From NCBI GenBank assembly GCA_947594085.1, contig CANQEB010000056.1, positions 1 through 11,790 on the forward strand: a stretch of DNA of 11,790 bases, read 5' to 3'. A program made the translations under genes and the position numbers. The stretch is from an uncultured Lachnospiraceae bacterium. GTDB taxonomy: Bacteria; Bacillota; Clostridia; Lachnospirales; Lachnospiraceae. The notes beneath the pieces were generated by a model that did not search any database, was not told where the DNA came from, and saw only the letters and a program-made list of their open reading frames with translations. This document shows positions 1 to 8,250 of the stretch, piece after piece (position 1 is the first letter of the stretch; each line of letters begins with the position of its first letter).

Positions 1-147
1 CGGCTTGAAGCCGATCTCATTGCGCATCATCACCGGCACAGGGCTCCCTCTTACCCACTCACTGTCATTCTTCATCTCGTGGAATCCTGGCGTAACGTTC
101 CATTGCCGCGCGTCAGCCTGCGCGATATCCCAGCCGTCTATCTTCAT
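1..147 (-). CDS. Distal-tail-type protein, N-terminal fragment (partial)
   Basis: The ATG at 147 follows AGGAGG with 9 bases between, and the frame is open to the window edge, giving 49 residues. The sequence starts MKIDGWDIAQADARQWNVTP and continues with a SEWVRGSPVPVM segment and an IGFKP end. It resembles the start of small Firmicutes phage tail proteins placed right after the tape measure, where a beta-rich N-terminus of the distal-tail type (ARQW, NDSEW, G-F-K) joins the tube to the baseplate. Only the N-terminus is visible, so whether a carbohydrate-binding or receptor part follows is unknown. The 98 bases between the tape measure stop and this start hold no strongly supported gene. Confidence 0.6.
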   Translation of the reverse strand, partial: MKIDGWDIAQADARQWNVTPGFHEMKNDSEWVRGSPVPVMMRNEIGFKP

Positions 148-245
148 TGCTACATTCCTCCTGCTTTTCCATCATCACAGCGCCCCGGACTAGCGACATT
201 TTGTCCCCCGGTTTTGTCTTCACTGCAGCAGTCCAAGCGTTTCCT

Positions 246-3200
246 TCATCGTAAAGTCCCACGGTTCCGCCGCCTCTGCACTGCCGCATTCGCACGGCTC
301 ATCGGCTGCTGCAGGGCACCCACCAGGGCACCGCTGTCCATGACGATCTGGCGTTCCTGCAGCTCCTGCATCTGCCCCATAATCACCTGCATTCCGGATA
401 CCATCTGCTGCATCAGCGGCACAAGTCCACTGTTGTCCACGTTCACGACCGGCGCCGCCTGCATACCGGACTCCATCAGGCGGTTCAGCCTCGTGATCCC
501 GCCGTAGCTCAGCTCCGGGATCTGAGAGCGCATCTCATCCTGACGCTTCTGCATGGCTTCCTGCGCCGCCGCGAGAGCATCCCGGGCTCTGGTGGATATA
601 AATTTCGTTGGGTCTGCCGCAAAATCGTACAAATTCTCCGCGCCCTTCGGATTGATCACCTTATCCCCGGCACGCATCGGCTGGAGGATGGCATTATCCG
701 CAGTGCGGACCACGTACTCAGTCTTCGCATTCTCCAGTATCCACGCCAATTCATCCTGCCAGATGTTCCGGGTACCAGCTGCAAGACCCCGCTTCTTGAG
801 CGCTGCAAGAATCTTGGTCTTCTGTTCAAGCGTAGCCTCTGCGGCTGTCTTGATACCAAGCGCATCCCCGAGCTTCTTGTACATATTATTGGTTGGCACA
901 CGGCCATAATTCTTAACTATGTATTTCCACAGGTCTCCGTGTTTTTCTTTCTCGGCTGCGGTCATCTTCTTATCGCGAGCCTTACCAGACGCTATGATAT
1001 CCAGAAGGATGTTTTTTTCTTTTTCCTTCTCTTTCCCCTCATCCTTGCCACCAGACAAGGCGCTATCCAGGGCCTGTGCCGCAGCTTGACCGAACGTTCC
1101 CTGTGTCTGCGCTGCTGGTGCTGGCTGCTGTACTGGTTGAGGCTGTTGTACCGGCTGTTGTGCCGGTTGCTGCTGTACCGGCTGCTGAGGCTGTGCTGCC
1201 TGCTGGAGTTTGTTTACCGCTGCCGCGACTTGCTCCTTATTGCTGTCCTTCGTCAGCTCCCCGATCAGAGCGGACACCATCTCATCACCGATGGTCTTTG
1301 CCTGCGTCACAAGGCTTTTAAGGCCTTCGGATATGCCAGTGTTCAGCTTGGATACCGCGTTGCGGTAATCCTTGTCGATCTTCGCCAGCTCGTCCTGCGC
1401 CGTCTTCCTGGCATCCGCGATCGAGTCCTGCGTCTCTTTGAGCAGATTCTTGTTGTCCTCCAGCGCCTGCTTATGCGCGAGGTTGTTCTTATCCGTCCAG
1501 AGCCTCTGGTATTCTTCCAACTGCTCCTCCGTCATCTGGTTGAGGCTCCACAGGTTCGCCGCGGCATCCGGGCCCATCGCCGCCAGCTCGTCCATCAGCT
1601 CCTGCGTGACACCTTTCCCGGCGAGCTCGTCCAGTTGCTGCTCCCAGAACTGCAGGCCTTCCACTTGAGTCTTCAGATTCGCCATGAGCTTCCCGGAATC
1701 CCAACCCTCGGCATCCCACGCCTCGAAGAGGTTCATGGAGGACTTGATTTCCTTCTCGCGGCTCTTTACCGCGTCGTCATAGGCATCCTGTAGATCCTTG
1801 ATGCTCTCAGCCAATCCGTCGTCGATATCCTTCTTTTTCTCTGCGTAGTCCTCATCCAACTCCGCCAATTGGTCGTAATACTCCTCGCGCGCCTCAAAAT
1901 ATGCCTGATCGGCCTCGATTCGCGCATCGGTGCCCTCGGTAAACTGCTGCCGGGCAATATCCCAGTACTGCATCTCAGCCTTGGCGGAAACGTCAAAATA
2001 GGTCTTGTACTTGCTCAGTATACTATTCTGCACCCTCGCCGTCCGGCTTATGGCATCCGCCGCCGCCTGCGCCGCCTCCTCCGCGGCCCGTACAGATTCA
2101 TCGGCGATCTGCTCTCGCAGCTCATTGATCCGTTCCTTCGCATCATACCAGGCATCGGATCCTTTCTTGATCGTCTTGATCGTCTGCTGCCAGTACTCGA
2201 GCTCTTGCTGCGTGGTCATCTTGCCGAGGATCTGCTGCTTGCGGATGTAATCCTCGGCATCAGACACGATCTGATCATTTGCCGCCGCCTTCTGCCCCCT
2301 GATGTCATCATTCAGGCTATTGATCTGCTTCTGCGCGTCGTACCACGCCTGTGTGCCTTTCTTAAGCTGCGCCTGCACCCCTTCCCAGTACTTCAACTGC
2401 ACCTTCAGGGACCAGTCGTTCAGCGTCTGCATGTTGGAGACATACTTATTCGCGGCGTTATAGATCTCCGAATAATACGACTCTGCATCCTTATTGACAG
2501 TCTTTTGGTTCTTGCCGGTCCCGGTCGTCTTTGTGCGGGATATGCCAAAATTGGACTGCATATTTTTCTGTATGGCAGCCCATCCGCTTCCGGACAATCC
2601 TGACTGCTGCAGCTGTACCGACCAGAGATTCTGCGTTACTTTCGCATATGCCGCCGTGCCCTTCTTGACGTGCTGTAGCACTTGATCCCAGTAATACTGC
2701 TCATCCGCCAGGGATACCTTCTGGCTCTTTTTGTACTTCGACAGCCATGCGGTGGCCTTGTCGTAGACCAGCGCGGACATCTTGGTGGATTCTTTGCCCG
2801 CCAAGGATGCCTTGTCACGGATGCCGAATGCAACGCCGTTTGCGATCTGTTGACCGATTAACCTACGCCATTTTTTCGATGGCGACTGAATAACATTATC
2901 CTTGGTTACCGCTGCATGTGCCTGACGTATCATACTGACTGCCGCATTTACAACTCCATCCGTACCGCTCCGGATGCCCTGTGCTACACCAGCGGATAAA
3001 TTATAGCCTGTATTTTCAAAAGCATTCCTATAGGATGCAATCGCATTCTGCGCTGCCGAGGCCAGCGCGCCGGCCGCCTGTGCGGCTTCTGCTATGTGCG
3101 CCCTGAGTGCTTCGACGTATTTCCCCGCCGAGTCATCACCTGCGATTTTAAATTCAGACTGTTTCTCATCCGCCGCATCCGCGCCGGCCTGCGCCACATT

Positions 3201-6200
3201 GCCCGCCGCAGTACCGACCTCATCAGAATGTCCTTCTATCTCCGGAGCGGCATCCCCGGCAGCGTCCCCGATGACTTTTGACAGCGTCGACGTATCCACG
3301 TTCTCACTTATAGCAGATATCAGCTGGTCATATGCAGCCGCCATCGCTCCTGTATCTCCGGACTGGATTCCGGCCGCGATCTCAGGTGCGATCTCTATTC
3401 CTGCACTCCGGGCGACTTCCGAAAGCCCCTCAAGCTTGCCTTGCACGCTGCCGTTCAGTGCATTGACCGCAGCGTCAATATTCCCTTCGCTTAATGACTG
3501 CTCGATACCGTCCGGTATATCGGCGCCCACTTTCCGGGCTGCTTCCACAGCACCAGAGAAAGCGTTCTGGACATCTTCCGATACTTCCGCGCCCTCGTAC
3601 GCGATCGCATCATTCAGCGCGTCATACAGCCCATCGTACTGTGACGGATCCGGTGGATCCACCTTGAAAGCTTCATTGATCAGCGTCTGGTTGCGCGCCT
3701 GAATCTCCGCACCATGCTCGCTGGCGTCAAGCGCCTGCAGCTGGTCATACATCATATCCTGTATCTTTTTGCGGTCTTCCTCGCTCCCGCTTGTCCATGC
3801 CTCCGTGATCTCATGGATTACGTTCGCACCCTCCGGACCGAGATCGCTCAGATACTGGAAGAACTCCTGAGAAATTCCATTGCCAACGTCTTTGCTCAGA
3901 GTTTCCAGATCACTATAATACTGTTTTATGCCGTCCGCATAAGAGGCCATGTTTTTCTGCATATCCTCCAGCGACACTTCCTCGCCGCCATTGAAGGCAT
4001 CAAACAGGCTGATCTTGCTGTCAGTTGTCTGCTGAATATCGTCCTTCAGGGTATCGAATTCTTCCCGGACACCCTGCAGCGCTTCCCTCTGTGCCTCAGC
4101 ACCGGCCTTCGCGGCCTCCGCCGCTTTTTCTGCCGCTTCAGTCTCGTCTTCAAGAGCCTCTGCGTCTCTCTCCGCCGCCTCCGTAGACTCATCAGCGGCC
4201 TCTGCACTTCTATGCCGCTGTACTGCCAGCTGCTTTTGCTTCGATATAGCATCATCTGTGAGTTGGCCATTCTCATCAAAGACCGCGTTCTCATCCTCAA
4301 CTGCATCTTTGGTGATCCCGTACTTTTCCCTTACCGTGTCCAGAGCCTTCGCGGTATCATCATATATTTTCTGCCCGTCCCTGACAACTTTATTTGCTTC
4401 TTCCTGAGCTTTCTGGGCCTCCAGTAAATCAAGATACAGACTGTTTACTTCACCGTCATAATCCCCGTACAGGCCATTGTTCTTGATCAGGGACTCGTTA
4501 TTCTTTTTTAGTGCATCATCATACTTTTTCTGTGCCTCCTCGACTGCGTTTGTAGCCTTGGCTGCATTCAATTCTGCATCAAAAAGTGCCTTGTATACTT
4601 CCTCCTGCGCCTCCATCGCAGCCTGTTGGAGCAATAAGGTTTGTTGGTTCGCGATGAGGTTTTCAATTTCTTCATTAGTCAGCTTGACGCTTCCTGTCTC
4701 TTCATCATAAGCTGCCGCCAACTCCGGAATACTTGACGCCAGATCCGAGACAATCTGCTTCATCTGAAACTTCTGAAACTCCGTCTTTTCCGTCTCGGAA
4801 TTCAACTCCAGCAGAGTATCCTTGTACGTCTCCAAATTCCCGACATCCGACTCTGCACCAGACATGGTATTCTGAGCGTTTTCAAGCGTCTCTTTGATCT
4901 CATCATTTGCCGCCTCGATGTCATCGATAAACTTTTCCAGTTCAGTCTTTTGTGGAGTAATCACATCTGTAATTCCACCGATAACATCTGTCACACCTTG
5001 TACTACGCCGCGAAGTGGACCTTTCACGTAATCGTACGCCGCAATTCCAAGCCCCTCTAACGCGGAATTCATGGTGGTCAAATCCCCAGACAGGTTATCC
5101 TGCATAATCGCGGCGGCTTCGTCTGCTGCCCCGCTTGCATTCCGCAGGGAATCCTCGTAATTCGAAATCTGTCCGACACCCTCATTCAGGATCATATTCA
5201 GACCGCCAACAGATCGGGAAGTGAATGTGGACGACAACGCCGCCGCACGTTCCGCATCGCCCATACCCTGCGTTGCGGCTTCCACATCGGTCATAATGTC
5301 CGTCAGATCACGGAAATTTCCATTTGCGTCCGTGACTTCCACGTTTGTATCACCGATTGCGATCTTGCCGTCTTTCATTTTGGCCGTGATATCGCGCATG
5401 ATAGCGGACATTTTCGTGCCAGCCTCAGATCCTTTGATACCTTGGTTTGCAAATGCCTCCAAGAAGGATGTCGTTGTCTCAATATCCTGCCCGGCAGCAT
5501 GCATATTCGCGGCACAGTTTCCGTACGCCTCACCCAACTGCTCCGCTGTGGTATTGCTGTTTGCCTGCGCGAATGCCAGCATGTCCGCAATCTTAATGCT
5601 CTCGGATGCCTCCATGCCGAAAGCAGACAGATAATCCGTCACCATATCGGATGCCTGCGCCAGTTCCATGCCTGACGCCGCTGCAAGACTGAGAACGCCG
5701 TCGATGCCGGAAAGCATATCGGACGTATTCCACCCGGCAAGCGACATATACTTAAACGCATTTGCCACTTCCGTAGCTGTAAATTTCGTGGATGCGCCCA
5801 GTTCTTGCGCCTTTTCCGACATGGCATCAAGATCGCTTCCGGCAGCACCAGAGATAGCCTGCACCTCCGACATAGCAGCCTCAAATGAGCTGCCCACATC
5901 GACCACATACTCCGCGGCTTCTTTTGCGGCTTCTCCAACCTTTTGTACACCAGCAACAATCGCATCTGCGGTCAGATTGGCCTTAAGCACATCCCCAAAC
6001 GTAGATGATTTCTTCCCAGCCTCATCGATATCGTCCCCGGCCTCCTTGACCTCGCGCCCCATCTTGTCGATGCTGGTGGCGCAGTGGTCGGCGGAGCTGC
6101 GAGCCTCGTCGAGATACTTGGCATTCTTCTCAATCTCACCGTTGGATTTATCCAGCTCGCGCTGGGATTCGCACACCCTCTGATTCCACTCCGCGATGCT

Positions 6201-6623
6201 GCCGGCTTCTCTGGTATGCGCGATCGTCTGCTTCTCGACGGCTTTTTCGAGCTCTTCGACGGCCTTCGCCTGCTTCTTGTATTCGTCGGTGCTTTCGTCC
6301 ATCTTCTGGAGCTCCTTGCGGGCCTGCTCCAAATCTTTCTTCAAATCATCGAGACGGTCACCCATTTCTCGATAATTTTTATTTGCCTTCTCGCAACCAG
6401 CCTTTGCCGCGTCCAGTTTCCGCTGGTACGCCTCCTGCTGTTGGGTGAGCACCTTCTGCTTCTTGGTCAGAGCTTCCATCGAGTTCGCCTGACCATCGAA
6501 CTCCTCGGACAACCCCTTCAGCTCCGACTGGAACAGGTTCACTTCTTTTTTGGCGGTCTGCACCGCCGCGGTAAATTCTTTCTCGCCGTCAAGGGCTAAT
6601 ACGATACCTATTTTGTTTGCCAT
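246..6623 (-). CDS. Tail tape measure protein, TP901-type
   Basis: This 2125-residue protein sets tail length and exits with the DNA at injection. Residues 1 to about 200 are charged coiled coil. Residues about 230-525 are the TP901-type tape measure core, with FEAAMSEVQAISG, AFKYMSLAGWNTSDML and ANQGIKGSEAGTKM-like blocks. A long coiled-coil region follows. Near residues 1200-1280 is the common SPSKKWRRLIGQ motif with a G-V-A-x-G-I-R repeat context. Residues about 1305-1576 carry four YW/KKG repeats, and a helical GP-module occurs twice (about 872-958 and 1631-1710). A Gln/Pro linker spans 1807-1839. Near the C-terminus (about residues 1920-1970) AGTRNIWQDELAWI and MRAGDKVINPKG match the usual end motif 'AGT...W..E......P...GD.V'. 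The ATG follows GGGAGGG at about 8 bases. At about 0.15 nm per residue the whole protein would correspond to a tail of at most about 320 nm. No peptidoglycan hydrolase domain was recognised. Confidence 0.93.
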   Translation of the reverse strand: MANKIGIVLALDGEKEFTAAVQTAKKEVNLFQSELKGLSEEFDGQANSMEALTKKQKVLTQQQEAYQRKLDAAKAGCEKANKNYREMGDRLDDLKKDLEQARKELQKMDESTDEYKKQAKAVEELEKAVEKQTIAHTREAGSIAEWNQRVCESQRELDKSNGEIEKNAKYLDEARSSADHCATSIDKMGREVKEAGDDIDEAGKKSSTFGDVLKANLTADAIVAGVQKVGEAAKEAAEYVVDVGSSFEAAMSEVQAISGAAGSDLDAMSEKAQELGASTKFTATEVANAFKYMSLAGWNTSDMLSGIDGVLSLAAASGMELAQASDMVTDYLSAFGMEASESIKIADMLAFAQANSNTTAEQLGEAYGNCAANMHAAGQDIETTTSFLEAFANQGIKGSEAGTKMSAIMRDITAKMKDGKIAIGDTNVEVTDANGNFRDLTDIMTDVEAATQGMGDAERAAALSSTFTSRSVGGLNMILNEGVGQISNYEDSLRNASGAADEAAAIMQDNLSGDLTTMNSALEGLGIAAYDYVKGPLRGVVQGVTDVIGGITDVITPQKTELEKFIDDIEAANDEIKETLENAQNTMSGAESDVGNLETYKDTLLELNSETEKTEFQKFQMKQIVSDLASSIPELAAAYDEETGSVKLTNEEIENLIANQQTLLLQQAAMEAQEEVYKALFDAELNAAKATNAVEEAQKKYDDALKKNNESLIKNNGLYGDYDGEVNSLYLDLLEAQKAQEEANKVVRDGQKIYDDTAKALDTVREKYGITKDAVEDENAVFDENGQLTDDAISKQKQLAVQRHRSAEAADESTEAAERDAEALEDETEAAEKAAEAAKAGAEAQREALQGVREEFDTLKDDIQQTTDSKISLFDAFNGGEEVSLEDMQKNMASYADGIKQYYSDLETLSKDVGNGISQEFFQYLSDLGPEGANVIHEITEAWTSGSEEDRKKIQDMMYDQLQALDASEHGAEIQARNQTLINEAFKVDPPDPSQYDGLYDALNDAIAYEGAEVSEDVQNAFSGAVEAARKVGADIPDGIEQSLSEGNIDAAVNALNGSVQGKLEGLSEVARSAGIEIAPEIAAGIQSGDTGAMAAAYDQLISAISENVDTSTLSKVIGDAAGDAAPEIEGHSDEVGTAAGNVAQAGADAADEKQSEFKIAGDDSAGKYVEALRAHIAEAAQAAGALASAAQNAIASYRNAFENTGYNLSAGVAQGIRSGTDGVVNAAVSMIRQAHAAVTKDNVIQSPSKKWRRLIGQQIANGVAFGIRDKASLAGKESTKMSALVYDKATAWLSKYKKSQKVSLADEQYYWDQVLQHVKKGTAAYAKVTQNLWSVQLQQSGLSGSGWAAIQKNMQSNFGISRTKTTGTGKNQKTVNKDAESYYSEIYNAANKYVSNMQTLNDWSLKVQLKYWEGVQAQLKKGTQAWYDAQKQINSLNDDIRGQKAAANDQIVSDAEDYIRKQQILGKMTTQQELEYWQQTIKTIKKGSDAWYDAKERINELREQIADESVRAAEEAAQAAADAISRTARVQNSILSKYKTYFDVSAKAEMQYWDIARQQFTEGTDARIEADQAYFEAREEYYDQLAELDEDYAEKKKDIDDGLAESIKDLQDAYDDAVKSREKEIKSSMNLFEAWDAEGWDSGKLMANLKTQVEGLQFWEQQLDELAGKGVTQELMDELAAMGPDAAANLWSLNQMTEEQLEEYQRLWTDKNNLAHKQALEDNKNLLKETQDSIADARKTAQDELAKIDKDYRNAVSKLNTGISEGLKSLVTQAKTIGDEMVSALIGELTKDSNKEQVAAAVNKLQQAAQPQQPVQQQPAQQPVQQPQPVQQPAPAAQTQGTFGQAAAQALDSALSGGKDEGKEKEKEKNILLDIIASGKARDKKMTAAEKEKHGDLWKYIVKNYGRVPTNNMYKKLGDALGIKTAAEATLEQKTKILAALKKRGLAAGTRNIWQDELAWILENAKTEYVVRTADNAILQPMRAGDKVINPKGAENLYDFAADPTKFISTRARDALAAAQEAMQKRQDEMRSQIPELSYGGITRLNRLMESGMQAAPVVNVDNSGLVPLMQQMVSGMQVIMGQMQELQERQIVMDSGALVGALQQPMSRANAAVQRRRNRGTLR
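1108..1206 (-). repeat. Gln/Pro-rich linker in the tape measure protein
   Basis: Residues about 1807-1839 are almost entirely Gln and Pro with Val and Ala, in imperfect QQPVQQ units, ending before AQTQGTFGQ. At DNA level the segment is an imperfect short repeat; tgtaccggctg occurs twice on the plus strand. It separates the helical rod from the C-terminal domain and is probably a flexible hinge. Its repeat nature makes it a likely site of length change between relatives. Confidence 0.7.
1896..2714 (-). repeat. Four YW/KKG coiled-coil repeats in the tape measure protein
   Basis: Four related segments have the plan S/T-x(3)-[QE]-x-x-Y-W-x(7-8)-K-K-G-[TS]-x-A-x-x-x-A. They read EQYYWDQVLQHVKKGTAAY, VQLKYWEGVQAQLKKGTQAW, QELEYWQQTIKTIKKGSDAW and the diverged AEMQYWDIARQQFTEGTDA. 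The Trp codons fall at residues about 1312, 1413, 1478 and 1554. Spacing is therefore irregular (about 101, 65 and 76 residues), pointing to old duplications with later insertions. Confidence 0.8.
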
Positions 6624-6677
6624 GATTTATCCCTCCCGGCGTCTATAAAATCTGCAATCCGCAGTAATATTCGAATC

Positions 6678-6703
6678 AAAAAGGGACCGCCGAAACAGCC
6701 CCT
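6678..6703 (-). terminator. Weak terminator-like hairpin before the tape measure gene
   Basis: AGGGGCT (6703-6697) can pair with GGTCCCT (6688-6682), including two G-U pairs, followed at once by TTTTT (ending at 6678) and then GATT. The 5' arm overlaps the TAG stop of the chaperone extension. The shape is that of a weak intrinsic terminator or attenuator within the 78-base gap before the tape measure gene. It might lower read-through and thus tape measure dosage; it might also be chance. Confidence 0.35.
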
Positions 6704-6887
6704 ACGGTAAATCATCAATGCCGAATGTCTTCTTTTTTAAGCCATTCATCTCCAGATACTCATCGTAAATCCTGAAAAACTTCCTCGGAGTCATACGAAA
6801 CAATTCACCCTCCGAATACCCGAGTTTTGTTGCGCCGATATAGAGCAGGCGGGCAACATTCAATCGCTCTGCTGCCCGCTCATCTGG
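6702..6887 (-). CDS. Chaperone -1 frame extension (gpT-like part of gpGT)
   Basis: This 61-codon segment is in the -1 frame relative to the chaperone gene and would be joined after its residue 121, giving a fusion of about 182 residues. It begins PDERAAERLNVARLLYIGA and continues with KLGYSEGELFRMTPRKFFRI, a pattern typical of gpT-like segments in Firmicutes phages: a helix, then G-x-S-x-x-E-x-x-x-M-T-P and an aromatic helix. The end is basic, then DDLP. An ATG exists at 6859 just after the short-form stop but is out of frame with this segment. There is no ribosome binding site for independent initiation, so frameshifting is the expected route. In lambda the T part contacts the tube protein while G holds the tape measure. 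Coordinates include the re-read base 6887. Confidence 0.82.
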   Translation of the reverse strand, partial: PDERAAERLNVARLLYIGATKLGYSEGELFRMTPRKFFRIYDEYLEMNGLKKKTFGIDDLP

Positions 6888-6893
6888 TTTGGG
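6849..6893 (-). promoter_or_regulatory. Canonical -1 frameshift signal in the chaperone gene
   Basis: On the minus strand the codons GAC CCA AAC hold the heptamer C CCA AAC (6893-6887), a perfect X XXY YYZ site in the chaperone frame. Seven bases later a 7-bp GC-rich stem begins, GCGGGCA (6879-6873) with TGCCCGC (6855-6849), closing a 17-base loop. The zero-frame stop TGA (6862-6860) lies within the loop. The -1 frame then runs 61 codons to TAG at 6704-6702. This matches the conserved G/GT arrangement of long-tailed phages. Confidence 0.88.
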
Positions 6894-7249
6894 TCGTCGT
6901 CCTCATCAGGCTCGGGCATGGAAATGCCATAGGCCTTCAAAATTGCCGCCATAACCTTATTGATGTTATCAACAGTTATAAGCCAACCAACCTGTTTCTC
7001 CGTGACGTGCTGCAGTTCGGATTCCGGATTCTTCCATCTCTGGTAATCCGCATCATCATTCAGCAATGTCGCCACGAAAAACCTTATTGCCTCGCTCTGC
7101 GTGTCCCGGCTTGTAAGCTTCTCAAGCGCCTCAAACACCGTACAGCCGTAATGGCTCTCTATCGCATCAACAACATTCAGCGTGAAGAGGAAGTGCCTCT
7201 CCACGCCGTCAAGTTCAATAGATACGCCAACTGGATTCAGATCGCTCAT
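6860..7249 (-). CDS. Tail assembly chaperone, gpG-like
   Basis: This 129-residue protein starts at ATG directly after the major tail stop, with GGAGAG a few bases upstream. It has the gpG-like pattern: an N-terminal V-x-I-E-L-D-G-V-E-R-H strand, LFTLNVVDAIESHYG, an alpha-helical body with FFVATLLNDDADYQR, and NINKVMAAILKAYG before a very acidic linker (MPEPDEDDD). Such chaperones bind the tape measure protein and recruit tube subunits, and they are not part of the virion. Translation either stops at 6860 (short form) or shifts at 6893-6887 to make the longer form. Length, order and frameshift site all agree. Confidence 0.85.
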   Translation of the reverse strand: MSDLNPVGVSIELDGVERHFLFTLNVVDAIESHYGCTVFEALEKLTSRDTQSEAIRFFVATLLNDDADYQRWKNPESELQHVTEKQVGWLITVDNINKVMAAILKAYGISMPEPDEDDDPNQMSGQQSD

Positions 7250-8218
7250 TTACTCTCCGCCTTCCTGTGTCACGCCGGTGAAGTCCAGATCGAAAATCAC
7301 CTCGCTGGTCTTCTTATTCTTAGCGGTCAACTTTTTATCCGTCAGATTCTCCAATCGGATAATCAGGTACGGGTCCTTTTCGGACGGCGTAATGTCCTTA
7401 TCGCCCTTGGTGGCCCCGCTGAGAGTGATCTGCTGGCCATAATGCTCTTCTCCGAACTCAAACGGGAAGAAGTGACCGGATTTACCATCCTCACCGTACA
7501 GATCCTCGAAGTTTTCATTCTTCTTGACTGTACCAGTCACGGCGCCCTTCGTGCCGTTCCACTTGATCTTCGCATCCTCGCCGATCATCTCCTCGACGGT
7601 GTGGTTTTTGTTCGCCTCGCCGAGATCCTGCGACAGATCCGGGATCTGCACGTCATCCTTCAGACCAAGGATCCTGTTGATGAACTTCTTCGCCGCGTCG
7701 AGTGCCGTGAACTCCTTCTCGTCCTTCCAGTCTCCGTTCTCGAGCTGGAACATGCTCCCCTCCATGGTCGTATGGGAAAACGTCACCTGTTCCTGCTTAG
7801 TGGCGTTTTCGTCATTAGGTACACGGAACTGCGTCTTGAGATAGATCTTCGCCCTGAAGACCAGTTTATTGTTCCGTTTGGATTTACCGACGAAACCGAT
7901 ACCGACATACGGCGCGATATCGTTCGAATTCCGGAGCATGCCGCCTTCATCGGTGAGGCTGTGCCCAAGCATGAACGCCTCGTTCTCCATGGTAGGCTCG
8001 TTCAGCTCAAGGCTGATCGTTCCACCAGTGACAGAGGTATCCGTCTCGACTGCCCGGTCGTCACCATAATCCTTGACGTCATTCGATGTCGGGGAACCGT
8101 TCACGTTCGCGGCAGGACCAATCTCCCTAGCGTCGGTATACTTCGCCTTTGCAAGGCTCTTCGATACCTTCTCATTCAGCTTTGCAGCTACAATGTACTC
8201 AAAACCAATCTTTGCCAT
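7250..8218 (-). CDS. Major tail tube protein, phi13-type, with C-terminal domain
   Basis: This 322-residue protein polymerises around the tape measure to form the tail tube. Residues 1 to about 188 match the phi13-type major tail family, which is usually about 190-200 residues long: an N-terminal GFEYIVAAKLNEK strand, ELNEPTMENEAFMLGHS, a VGIGFVGKSKRNNKLVFRAK core, and the KFINRILGL helix. Residues 190 to 316 (about 7651-7271) are an extra domain absent from short family members and homologous to the capsid -1 frame extension. Shared blocks are WNG, GTVK, KSGHFFP, DPYLIIR and LDF. In lambda-like tails such additions project from the tube surface. The ATG follows a strong AAAGGAGG, and the stop TAA directly abuts the ATG of the chaperone gene. 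Confidence 0.88.
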   Translation of the reverse strand: MAKIGFEYIVAAKLNEKVSKSLAKAKYTDAREIGPAANVNGSPTSNDVKDYGDDRAVETDTSVTGGTISLELNEPTMENEAFMLGHSLTDEGGMLRNSNDIAPYVGIGFVGKSKRNNKLVFRAKIYLKTQFRVPNDENATKQEQVTFSHTTMEGSMFQLENGDWKDEKEFTALDAAKKFINRILGLKDDVQIPDLSQDLGEANKNHTVEEMIGEDAKIKWNGTKGAVTGTVKKNENFEDLYGEDGKSGHFFPFEFGEEHYGQQITLSGATKGDKDITPSEKDPYLIIRLENLTDKKLTAKNKKTSEVIFDLDFTGVTQEGGE

Positions 8219-8250
8219 TTTCTTTTCCTCCTTTAACTTTTCAGGTCAGC

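Noticed and set aside
1108..1206. Short repeats resembling a tandem or CRISPR-like array
   Set aside because: The repeats are imperfect, in coding frame, and encode a Gln/Pro linker. There are no spacers of regular length.
939..2603. Long plus-strand frames opposite the tape measure gene
   Set aside because: They mirror Gln/Glu/Ala/Lys-rich coiled-coil codons, giving Leu/Arg-rich text with no family pattern and no convincing ribosome binding site. They are shadows of the tape measure gene.
6827..8236. A 469-codon open frame on the plus strand
   Set aside because: It lies wholly antisense to the major tail and chaperone genes, which have clear families and ribosome binding sites. Its translation has no recognisable domain and reads like an antisense shadow.
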